Shown one piece after another: positions 51,101 through 63,100 of a stretch of DNA of 64,000 nucleotides (position 1 is the stretch's first letter; each line of letters starts with the position of its first letter). The stretch is from Fasciolopsis buskii (taxonomy: Eukaryota > Platyhelminthes > Trematoda > Plagiorchiida > Fasciolidae): the NCBI GenBank assembly GCA_008360955.1, contig LUCM01001936.1, positions 352,759 to 416,758 on the forward strand, written 5' to 3'. The notes under the pieces are model-generated. The model was not told the DNA's origin and did no database searches. It saw only the letters and a list, made by a program, of their open reading frames with translations. The translations under genes and the position numbers were made by a program.

Positions 51101-54100
51101 AAATAATAAAGAAGAACCGGTCGCCTCATCAACGCAACTACGTTAAGCCCGAAAGTATCTACTGACCTATTAAGGGTCTTTCAGTAAATACCTCCATGGG
51201 GCCATTTTGGTATGCTGGCTTCCAGTGTAGTACGCCAGGCAATATTCTTTCTACCTGTATCTAAAACACTTCTCACTTTACCACGGAGACTATGAATTTG
51301 TAAACCGCTATCAAATTCGGTAGTATCAGCCCTAGCTTGAGGCATTTTCATCACCGGAAAGCTTAGACTGAGAGGGGGTATGTAGCAGCACGACCTGGTG
51401 ATATTGTGAGAAAAATGCACCAAAAAAGGAATAGTGTTCGAAACGGAATCCTCAGCATCGGTCGGCTTTTGCTTAAGTTGGATGAATCCAATGCAGGCTA
51501 TCTATCGGCAATTGAGAAGTTCCTAGTATGAACGACCTTAACGCTCCCTAACTGGCTTTCCGTCAAAGCTGGAAGTCTGAGGCGTCCACGGTGATCTTGG
51601 TGTACGGTTTGTGTCATCTCTCAAGCAGCTTGTTGACTATTCAGTATAAACGACTGCAACTAGCGGGTCTATAAAATTGTGTTTATTGAATGAAATCCTT
51701 TTATAGATATTGAATCAAGCAGACCTCCTATATCTATTTAGAGATAGCTGTCTTGTTGGCTTGTTGGACAAAGTCCCACGTAGATAGTCGGGACGGGGTT
51801 ATTGACGACCTGTTTCGGCTATCTTATGTAGTGCAGTTCGAATTCAAGTAGTCGTCAATAATACCAGACATGGTATGCTAGGTAAAAACTACACTTCAAC
51901 GCTTATGATATTAAGGAACTAAAAGCCTGTCGACCAAGTTTACATTAGGGTTTTCACAAATTGCAGGATTCCCTGAGACGGATTGTTGCAAAAAAGATGG
52001 AAAAATTCATAATCTACAAGAAAGTCATAAGACCAATCAACTGACTGGGTCCTACATAAGATCCATACACGCATGTTATTAAACGTGGAAATTCACGGTT
52101 AACCGAGAATGCAGTAGTTTTTCTAAAAGCGTATTGGTGTTATTCATTAAAATTTAGCATAGCATCGTTTTATTGGATGAAATTGTATCCTAATTAGAAA
52201 TTTTTAACTTCGGAGTTCTGAACATTCTGCCCGTTCTGGTAACAAAACTCCTTTTCTAACAAGCAGAGATAGGCAAATTGATCGTCTGTTGATGCCCGTT
52301 CCATTTCAAATCTCTGTGGGCAACGTAACCCACTGACTCATCGGTATCGAAGGGTTTCTATGAAAAAAAATAAAATATCACATAATTATATCTTCTCTGT
52401 GTGCAGTTGAGTTGTCTTTTCTTTCAAACTGGTTTATCAGCTTATAGAAAATTTAGCATTTCTATAGCGCCTAATACAGTGTGCGAGAAGCAGAGCGAAA
52501 CCAAATGTCTTCTATTTATCGTGAACTGTATGGTACCATTATATATATATAATGTGTGTATATGGTTACATATATTTCTGGCATTTTGTGACAACACTTA
52601 TGCCTGCCCCATAAATTGTAATGCTGGAGGCTAGATATTTGTTCGTCCTTCATCGTGTGTTCATTTATTGTATAAATGTATATTTGACGTGTTACAAATC
52701 TGTACGCCTGTCTAATTTTCCAACCTTACCGAAGAAACAAATGCGAACAAGTCTCACCATTAGCACATAACTAGTGTACTGTGCTTTGGTCCTCGTATTC
52801 TACAGTATTGCATCTTACCCAGTTAATAGTTGTCGTTCTTTTTCCTTTGGTTTTCCTGACAGGTATCTTACTTTACCAGTATGTTCCCTTACGTGTTGCT
52901 CACTATTCTGATGATCCGAAGCGCCCTTCTACCGGGGTCACTGGATGGAATAAAATACTATCTTTATCCGGAGTTCGCCAGACTGCTTGACCCGCGTGTG
53001 TGGGTCGAAGCGGCTACGCAAATCTTCTTCTCGTTAAGCTGCTGTAACGGTGGCCTGATAGCAATGTCCAGTTTTAACAAATTTAAAAACAACTGCTGTC
53101 GGTGAGCAGTTATCTATTTAGATTTTTATTTTTGCCTATTGTAGTACTTTATCGTTCACTGTTTTCACCATTCCGTAATTCAATAGACACCTATCGGTGC
53201 ACCCCTTGGAACAAAGCGTGAGTATTTCTCCTGTTTGTTCACTGCAGCGATGATCAAATCTACAGACAAGCACACGGAGCTGTTTGACGTAATATTTCCT
53301 TATCACTTTTCGGGTTCTCTTATTTCCTGCATCTTCGAAAAAATCCTGCCCACTGCGTTTGTTAAGACGGACCTACGAAACACGTGCATAGTGCAATGTG
53401 ACTAAATTTCCACTACACCATTTCCCATACAAAGGGGAAACGAAAATAAGTAGAGTTAAATTACTGAATAAAATTGAAAGATAAAGTTTATATAATGGTC
53501 TAATCAGGATATGTTGTCTCATACGGTACGTAGGGATTTAACGGCGCAAATAACAACAATCAACAACAGACAGTACTTTGGCAAACGGCCATTGCCTGTG
53601 TGCCTGACGCACTTGCAAATGGGGATACGGACGCTAAGCAAAGTGAATCCCGAGAACAGTAAATCCAATCTGGTACACTCCTGGAGCCAACTCAGAATCA
53701 ATGTCAAAGCAGGCTGGATGCCCAAGTGTTTGTGTGTGTATGTGTGGGTGTGCGTGCGTGCGTACATTCGCCAAGCCCTAACGTCCGTACGTGTGTCCCC
53801 CGGAGTGCGTGTCACGTGGATCGACTACCAGATACTAACGGTCATGCACTCACACTCCGAAAACCAGATATAGGAGCTAGCATTCTGAAACCGCATTGCG
53901 TAACGATCAGATGTAGAATGCTTGAATAAAGTACTCGTTGAACGCTATTGGAGGCTTCGGCTTTACACCTAGTTCTCATCCCTAAGCTCAAGAGACCGAC
54001 TGTTTTTTTCGCAGCTCTCAGGCATTTACAGTGGACTACGGATTCCCTGCAAGGTTTTGTCACTACTCTGAAGCTGTTCGTCGATCGATAAGTAGTACAA

Positions 54101-57100
54101 CAATCTGGAACACACCGTAACAACAACGAACCTACATCATATATACATAGGTTGTCAGCTAAATAACTGGATGGTTACATGCTTGTTGAATTAGTTCTAT
54201 TTTGCTCTTTTGCCAGTATTTTTGGTGTCCGGAAAATAGTCTGTGTTTGGAGTTTAATCTTAAGATGAAATTCATAATAATGATGGTGAAACATGGTTAA
54301 GGGTAAAAATAAATGATACACTGATCACCAGTCGCGTAGAACACCCTAGAAAGCACGACAATTTTCTCAGAGCATCAAATGCCATTTTTTCATCAACAGT
54401 TTGTTTCGTTCAAGGGTGGATGGTAGAAATTTCGTATTCGAAGTTTACGATAGTCTTTTGAATAAGGCGTCAAAGATGGTCATTCCCCTGCGCTGAGAAT
54501 TAGAAGCGTCGGAAAAACACTGAAGGACACATGAAACACCTGTCTGCTGGCGCGTTTATCCTGCCGATTGAACGGTTTTCGAACTGCCTTGGGTTTTCTT
54601 ATTGTAAATCAACGCAACATTTACTTAATTCAACTTACTATCGCACTAAATGTCGCGATAATCTAGCCGAATTATTCATATGTTCATCCACCTGTTGAAA
54701 TTCATGCATTGTGTGGATTCTGTTACCCTATAATTTTCCCCACAAAGGTCATTTTCTAAAGCGAATAAAGCACTAATTCACATACTTTCTGAAGTGATCG
54801 AAGAGTCGTTATCATTAAATATTAGCAAAACAGCCTCATAAATAATAAACAATTAAAATCAAAAGTCTTGATCGGAAAACACTAAATGATCCTACGCAAT
54901 TTCTGATTCTGTTGTCAATAGAGCATGATATGGTTTCTCGTACGATATCTGACATAGCATCAGGAGGGATTGGATGCATTATACAATAGTTTCGTGATTG
55001 GTAGGAAGCACCAGCGAGTCCATATCCACTGTATCCCAACTGGAAATTCAAACTGAAGGTAAACAAACTGCGTTCGACTGCCAGGCCGGCTCTCAGTTGG
55101 CCATCTGGGATAAATACTACGGTGCAGCATCTCTTGTACACTGCCAGACCGTAGGCCGCGTATGGACAGTCGACTTTTACAATAATATTTATCAACGAGT
55201 TTTTTGTCTGTTCTTATTTAACTTCACGAAAAGTTAAACCCGAATCAGACGATGACAATCGCGTTCACCTGTTCTGTCTCATGATTGCACCTACTAATCA
55301 CTTGCTAAAGTTGAAGCTATTTTGTTCATTTTCCCGCTGTTCATTCAGAAGCGCAAAATCAAGCTTAGTCTTATCTGCCTGTTCACTTCGTTAACAGGGT
55401 CAACATTTGCTTTCTCTATTCCCCTTCCTTTCAATCATCAGTGACGCGGTAATTGTTGCTGTCATCAACTGTGCATCTTCCGTCTATGCGGGTTTTGTCA
55501 TATTTGCCAATCTGGGGTTCATGGCGCACTCGAAGAACACCACGGTCGATGCAGTAGCTCGATCAGGTAGACAAATTTATTGTTGCTTACCCAAACAGCT
55601 GCTCTTTTTCACCGTTAGCCTAATCATTTCACTATCCAGCATAACCAAGTCGCGCTATCCAACATTGTGCTTATTTTGTTTGCATTACTGGATTGACCAA
55701 AGACGGAATATACGACGCCACCTGTAGTCATTCTGACCCAAATATTGCGACTGTTTGACATCAGGTGTACAATTCAAAAGTGTTTGATTGATGTCTACCA
55801 AACAAACATTCCGTGGAATTTATTTCATGGTTTCATGCTGTTTGAGTAAGATGAGTGTCCTAGATATTTTATAAAACCAGTGAATCACAATTGGGAAAAT
55901 CTCTGCATCAATAAAAGCTCTGAAAACCGCAAATTATTTGCGATAAAAATAGGGTAAGACCAAGTAGATGTCCAGTTTATTCGGTGAAATTTCAGTTGTA
56001 AGGAAATATCGCATTATCCATTTGAGATCGGAATTATCGGCAATTTAGTGATTGTTCAAAAATTATATGGGTAATATAAATACAGTATGAATTTTTTAAC
56101 TACCTACTCAAACATATCGCGTTGGTAAAGTAAACTTTGCTATCCCCAACGGAAACTCGTTTGAAGTATAAGTAGCGAGAATGGATGGCAAGTCCACTTA
56201 AGAATCACATGGTGATTCGTCGGAGGATTTCCATCGGTCAGGCAAGGCTAACCTTGAGAAAGGGGACACAAGGCCCGAAAGTATTGTTTTTTCTCAGTAG
56301 TATACTTCGCATACGAATGGATGAACAAAATTTGTCCGGAAGAACACGACTGGTTTTGCGGTTATTGCCACTTTTCACGTATTCCTACCCGAAATTATTC
56401 TGTCCGACCAGCTCTATACTAGTGCGCTCGTTTCTTGGTTTCTCATTAGAATCTCACGAATCACCATGTGCTTCTTGAATGGACTTGCCATCCAGCCACG
56501 CCCCTCCAGATCCGCTCAGATATCTGCTAAATCGAACTAGTGTAGGTGGAACGGTCACCTGTTTACGTCGACTGATTTATTTCCGAACAATTTGTCAGTA
56601 ATCGTCTGGCCAAATAAGCTTCACTAGCCCCTGTTTTTGATCAGCATCACTGAAAACCGTACGACGGAGAGAATCGTGTGATCATTACTGTCTGGCTTTG
56701 GCGAGAAGCCAAATTGTGAGGTTTCGATCCAAACAAGGACTCGCAATATAACAAGAATTATTCATTGTGACTGGGACCGCTAGTTCCATGTGTTCCGGTC
56801 GGTTATAAGTGTGGCAATGGTCTCCATTGGTTTTGCCAGGGTGTGTTTAGCGATTTCTACGTACCGACTGGATGAAGCGCTTCGAGGATCAAAAATTCTT
56901 CCTTTTTTCTAGCTCGGTCAATCACCTTTGCAATGCCGATCGTGACTTCAAATCCTGTCCATGCATGGTCATTCCAAATCTATGAACATGGGTTAGGCTA
57001 GTTTATGTTCACGTGGACGAGTGCTTGGTTGTATGCCTGTCTTTTCTACGCACTCCTTATCACATCAAATGCAAGGATTAGCGTAGAATATCCATTAATC

Positions 57101-60100
57101 AGCAACCTGAACTGAAGATATTCCCTATTATATGCGCACATATATAGCTGTATACATATAGTGTCATCGAAACCATAGCGAAAAAAGAACATAGTGCCAG
57201 TGGATGTGAACGGAAAGGGGCTTTTGAGTAAGATTCTCAGCGCGTTAGCACTTCCAGAATTTGCACTTACTTCGTCAACTGTCACTCACCACCCATAGTT
57301 AATCAGTGGTTTGTTACAATACTCCGTCGTCCATTCCACAGTATGCCGGTCCATTGGAGGAGGCACCTCTGCGCTTTTTGCAAACAAGTACAACCTACAA
57401 GTTGGCACAGCTGTAACAAACGAGCCGGTGAGCAGTTAGTCAGTTTATTCGTCCCTTCTAGGAAGCCTTGACGAGTCAACAGAGCATGACAAGAAGCAAT
57501 GGTCTTACTTAGCTGGTTTTCTAAACTCGCCATGCCACAGTACCACCAACGAACTTGTGAAATTTTTACGGAATCCTTGTCAGACAAAAAACTTACCATA
57601 TCGATGACGCTACCGCTGCTTGTCCACGGCGACTTATTCGGTGAGCCCTGACTTTGCTCGCCCATAATCAATCCATCGGAATGATGGTCGTTCCGCTCTA
57701 TGAACCTCAGGGACTCTTTTGATAGCAGCTCTACTCTGAACCTCGGCAATGTTAGTGTTGCTGTTGGCTGAAATTTGACGTAATTTGCTATCGGTTAGCG
57801 GAAAATTTTCTAGGCTCAATCCCATAGAACCCAGGCGTGCACATAGTCATAGTGAGACATCCCAGTGAGATCAAACAGTAGGACTGGCATGTCACGGGAC
57901 GGATTAAACCAAACCATATAACGAACCCCTTGATTCTTATAGGATAGGATACATTTGCTTGAATCCAGCTCCGCAGTGGTCTCATACTACACAATGGCTT
58001 GTTCGATTTACGCTGCGATATCTGTGGGTGCTAATTAGAAAGCAGACGGGATTGATAATGGCGTTTTCGGTAATGCACTCAAATCAACAAGTGAACTATA
58101 TACATATCGTAGTCCATCTTGCTTCCGAATATTTGAGCCATCGGTACACCTGCAAACTGGCTAGCTCTAGCGAGGTTAAGGATAATGGTCAAATATCAGC
58201 CAGACTCAGTGTGCGATTATACTAGCGGCCAGTATGCGCACGCTGCACCACTTGTCGGCTGGCACGCCATAGACAACAAGGATTTGAAGCTTTCAAAAAG
58301 AGAAAGTGCAACTGATTTAGCTATCACATATATCGTCAAACTAAGCCTATCAAATATGCCCCAGTCAACTGTGAGTGTAATCTAAAAGGAGGGGGGGCCG
58401 GCGAAGAATTACCACTTTTGTGTGCGCGTGCGAGTCCATGAGGAGCAATGCTGAAACCAACGTGGAATAAAAATATTACATGAGCAATTCTATCTCATTG
58501 TTTTTGTAATAGTCCAGTCAGCTACGGAACTGTTTGAACTTGCAATATCACGGAGTACAGACAAAGAGCGACGACAATCTAATGGGACGTTGAGTCTTGG
58601 TATGTGACCTAACTGTATGTATCCTCTTCTCAATGCGGCCCAGGATTTTCATTTGCCTAGTTTGGTTCATTTCGTTCGGTGACCTCCGTGCTGCCTACTT
58701 TTACTGTGACCTCAAGCCTTACCACTGCGTTCGAAAAGTTGGGTTGAACCTAGATTGTTAGCAGCAAGTTATGGTAAATTACATCATCTTTCAGTTATTG
58801 ATAGTACTGTCAGTAAAAGAATCCAAGTTTAGTTCTCAGAGTCTTAAGTTCTGTCATCTTACATCCAGATGTGTAGCATCACACAACAGCTTGCTTTTGA
58901 AGGTTAGACTACCGGGTAACCCGAACATTTCAACTTTTGAGTCAGAAAGTAATGAATCATTTTAATTGAAGTTCGTCTCTGCTTTCGCCACTGATAATTT
59001 TTTCCACTTTCTGATTGTATAAGTCAATATTTCATGAGAAGAAAGAGGCTTTCCGAGACACCCAAAATCAGGCTGGATATGCAGATAACGGATAACATCG
59101 AGTGCTAAAAATGTCAGCTGCCAACTACTTTTATCGCCGTTTTTGCGCCACTCATGAGTAAACGCCAACAGAAGTTATAAAATGTTAACGCCGTCCCTGC
59201 AAGGTAGGCACTGAATACTAACTTCCATGTGGGATTCAGCTAAAACGGTTGAGTGGTAATTAACCTGTAACTCAAATTGTTCTACGGTTTAATGCACATT
59301 CTGTAAACATTCTGAACTTTGAATACCGACTGCTCGGCAAAATAATCTGGTAAAAACCAAAATGGCGTCATACCCCGTTTCGCTGTTTTATCACCGTTCC
59401 TTACATAACGCACATCGCTGATCAGCAAATATCTTTAATACATGGCTTTGCACTCCCTTATGAAGCTACAGGGGTTATGGCACGTGGGATAATATGTTTG
59501 TCAAAACCAGTTTTTTCTCTAGAGTTAAAGTTAGGTCGACCCTTCGCATGCCGTTGGTAACAATAGTGACAGATTTTCAAGCAATTGCATTTGTCTTCCA
59601 TTTATATACCGGGTAAAATTTTTCGGCACCAGCATGAGGTACAATCTGAACACCTTCTGAAGCAGTATACCCACTTACATGACTTGATAACATTCATTCA
59701 GTGGATTATGAATACGACAGCTAATAAACAAACGAAAGTTGAAATTAAAATATATGCGTTAATAGCTCTATTCCAAACAAACCGCAGTGAGACTCCATCT
59801 CCCCATCTCTTGTTCTCACATGAAATTTGCTGACCGCCCGTTTAAAAACAGAACGCCCATCTGAGATTACCTATCGGATACATGAATATACGTGGCGTGC
59901 CTGTTGAGGACACGCTATAGAGCAAAGTTAATCGTTGAAGTATATCTGACACCTCAGGAAAAAATTCATTTATTAGGTATCTATAGCGCCACCAAGTCGA
60001 CACTGAAGTATTTTAATTCGTAGTTGCAGAATGATTTACTAACTTTAAGCACCGGGTATATGTCAAATTCCTGCGGTCATTCACCCGTCTATTTTACCTG

Positions 60101-63100
60101 GTGGATTGGTTATTGAGTTGCTAGCCTTATTGGTTTCTTGATATGCCTAGCAGAAAAAGCACTGAGATTTGTTTCCTTAGCACGTTTGTACGTATATATA
60201 CTCGAAAAAATAGATTTTTGTCTCAAAGATTGTTCCCACTGGTGCTCCCTCACTCTTCAACCAGTACAGCTGTCATACCAGTTCCATTTTCACTTCCCTA
60301 GGTCCGGGCTTGGCGTTCGTCGTGTACCCAGAAGCGATCACCAATATGCCGTTACCTTCCATATGGTCAGTCTTATTCTTCTTCATGATGTGCACCCTCG
60401 GATTTGGCTCTCAGTTCTCCATCCTCGAAGCTGTTATATCAGGTTTGCAAGATGAACTACGTCGACTTGGTTATGTGTTTACCAACTGGAAAGCCATACT
60501 CTTCCGGTTAGTTTATCTGAGTGCTGTTACCAGCGCCCTTTACAAAGCTGTCCCACACCTCCTCGTTACGCTATTATCCTATTGAAGTCGCATAACACAA
60601 CAAATCTTTTTGTTTCGGTCAATCATCGAGAGCATCGCCACCAATATCACCGCAACTGAGTGAGCTAAAGTTGCTCTTTTAGGTTCTCATGAAATCTGGT
60701 GCACACGAATCAATATATTGGCAGGAAATTACATTTGAGCCTGAGTTGACTCACTGCATCGCACAAACGCTTGTTTGCATCCCAAACGCGTTTTCCGCCA
60801 TTGGGGTTCAGTATTGTGTGAACAATCATCAAAGCCTCACCAACGTTTTCGACAGATGAAGTAACCACATAACGTAAATGCTTATATCAAACGAACCGTA
60901 GAAATCCATCCCGGATAATGTGGCAACATGTCTAATATGCATTCTGATGCTTACCTTCGGCTGTTATATTTATAATAGGCAACAACCCGTTTTTCCTGGA
61001 AAATATTGTTTCTCACTTCAAATCACAGGATCATAATCATCCATTGCACACTACGAAGCCATGGACCTTATAGTTTTTCAAAATTGCCTACGCTCTGGTT
61101 TGGATCGTAAGAACAGCGAAGGAGGATAATCTTGTGTTTTAGTCTATGTTCTCCTCGAGAATGATGGTCGTGTTGCCCTGAGATAAGATGCACAAAAACA
61201 GGATATCACTTGCATTTTACCTAGCCAGTCGGCCGTGCGAAAATCTACATGTGGGGTGCAAAGTATGCTTCTTCCGGTTGATAGGAAAGTTCCAAGTTAC
61301 TAACCATTTGAACTATGGCACAACTCATAACCTACGTGATATTACATTCAGCTACACGTGACGGCAATGCATAAGGACTTCCAATAATATCATGTGTAAC
61401 CTGCGGTTGAATAAGCAACCTTTGTAAACGATTGCTCAGAGAAACATAAAATAAAAAATAGACTATCTCGCGACTAGTTTTGTGGGAGAGAATAACGGTC
61501 AGTTTGCCGGTTTACGTCAACAGGTCTCGGCCAGAGCTATGACAAAATGGTTGGTTTAATAACAATTAAGATGACACACCCAGCACTGCTCTCCAACTGG
61601 CTCTCAACCAATTCTAATGGCGTGGGAGTGAAACCATAAGCGCGTCTGACCATCGTCCATGCGTGAATATACCTGATATTCTAATCCCATTTGTAAGGTA
61701 GCCACTTTAGCGGGAGAAGGAGCATGCGCCATTATTCCACATCTCAGTATCATATTTGGATTTTTAATGGCTAAGATGCAATTGGCCTGATTGGAAGCAA
61801 TCGTTATTTTGCGTCTCGGTAATGTGCTCATTGTGGTACTTCTCTATGATATGATCACATGGCATGATATTGAAAACTTCTGCGATGATCAATTGACTAA
61901 CTAAGAGCCAAAATTGATTGATACGAAGAAATCTGATTCACCGCTTTTTACCTCTCGTTTGTACAGATGCGTGATTTGTGCATTCAACTTCCTGCTTGGA
62001 CTACCCATGATTTGTGGGGGCGGATACTATCTTTTCTATCTTGTTGATAACTACCTCTCTGGGTACCCCCTGCTGATTATTGCCGTCGCGGAAACACTGG
62101 TAATCGGATACGTTTACGGTGAGTGTACAAGTCGAACGCAATGGTAAGATGGTAGGATTTCATGTTTTACCTTTAAACTTATAGTCCCCCTTGCAGTCAT
62201 TATTTTAAATATTTCTAAGAGCTATTTCGTGTGAGTGAGAAGTGAAAAGGCTTCTCTTTGGCCACATGAATAGCACTGTGCACATCACAGAGGTCACGAT
62301 TTACACTGGCACGAACAAAGCGGTTGGATAAGGCATGCATTTGAATCAACATTAGTGTGCATAGATAAAACACTCCTTTATGAACCGGTATCTAATTGCA
62401 CAAACATGACTGAACAGAAAAATATCAGGTAGGTGAATCTAATGAGAGTGAGCGACCGAGAAACTGGTCCTGTGCCTACGGTACCATTTACAACGAAACC
62501 CCAAGGAACCCGTCCTCTTTACTCTGGACGAAACGGTCTCAGGTAGCGTTGTTCACTGGCAATGGTAGGGGCTGGACTGTGTACCAAGATTGTCAGTCAG
62601 CTGGACCTTGTGCAACTTCGTGCAGTTCGAGAGCTCTGTCCACTCAGTAAATATCACTAATTTTTTGAGAATCTTAGGTTTCGCAACCTATTTGATTTGT
62701 ATGCCTTACGTATAAGCGGGCTTCAGAAAAGAGCCGATTCCAACTAAAGAACTGTGAATAGGAAAAAATCCATAACACATTCCCAACTTTCGTGTAGCAG
62801 GTATGCACTGAGATAACGAACGGTGCCATTGCGTCCACACAATATCACCGGTACCCCAAACCAAACTGAAATAAACCGAACTAAACTAAACTGAGCCGAG
62901 AAAAATAGCATTCCTCTTGACTGTTAGGCGATATTATCCTATCTTAAAATCGTACTTTTCGATTGTCTTTAAGGCCCTTAGTGATCAGTAGTGAATTGTT
63001 AACATAATAATGAATTAAAACGTTAAGTTTTGTTCCCTGAGATTGAAACATCATTCTGCATGGTTTGGGTCTGGTTCTGCACAATTCTGACTTTACCTTT

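Noticed and set aside
57303..57994. 148-codon and neighbouring minus-strand ORFs in SLC6 intron 7
   Set aside because: Fragmentary frames without any recognisable reverse transcriptase, integrase or other motif.
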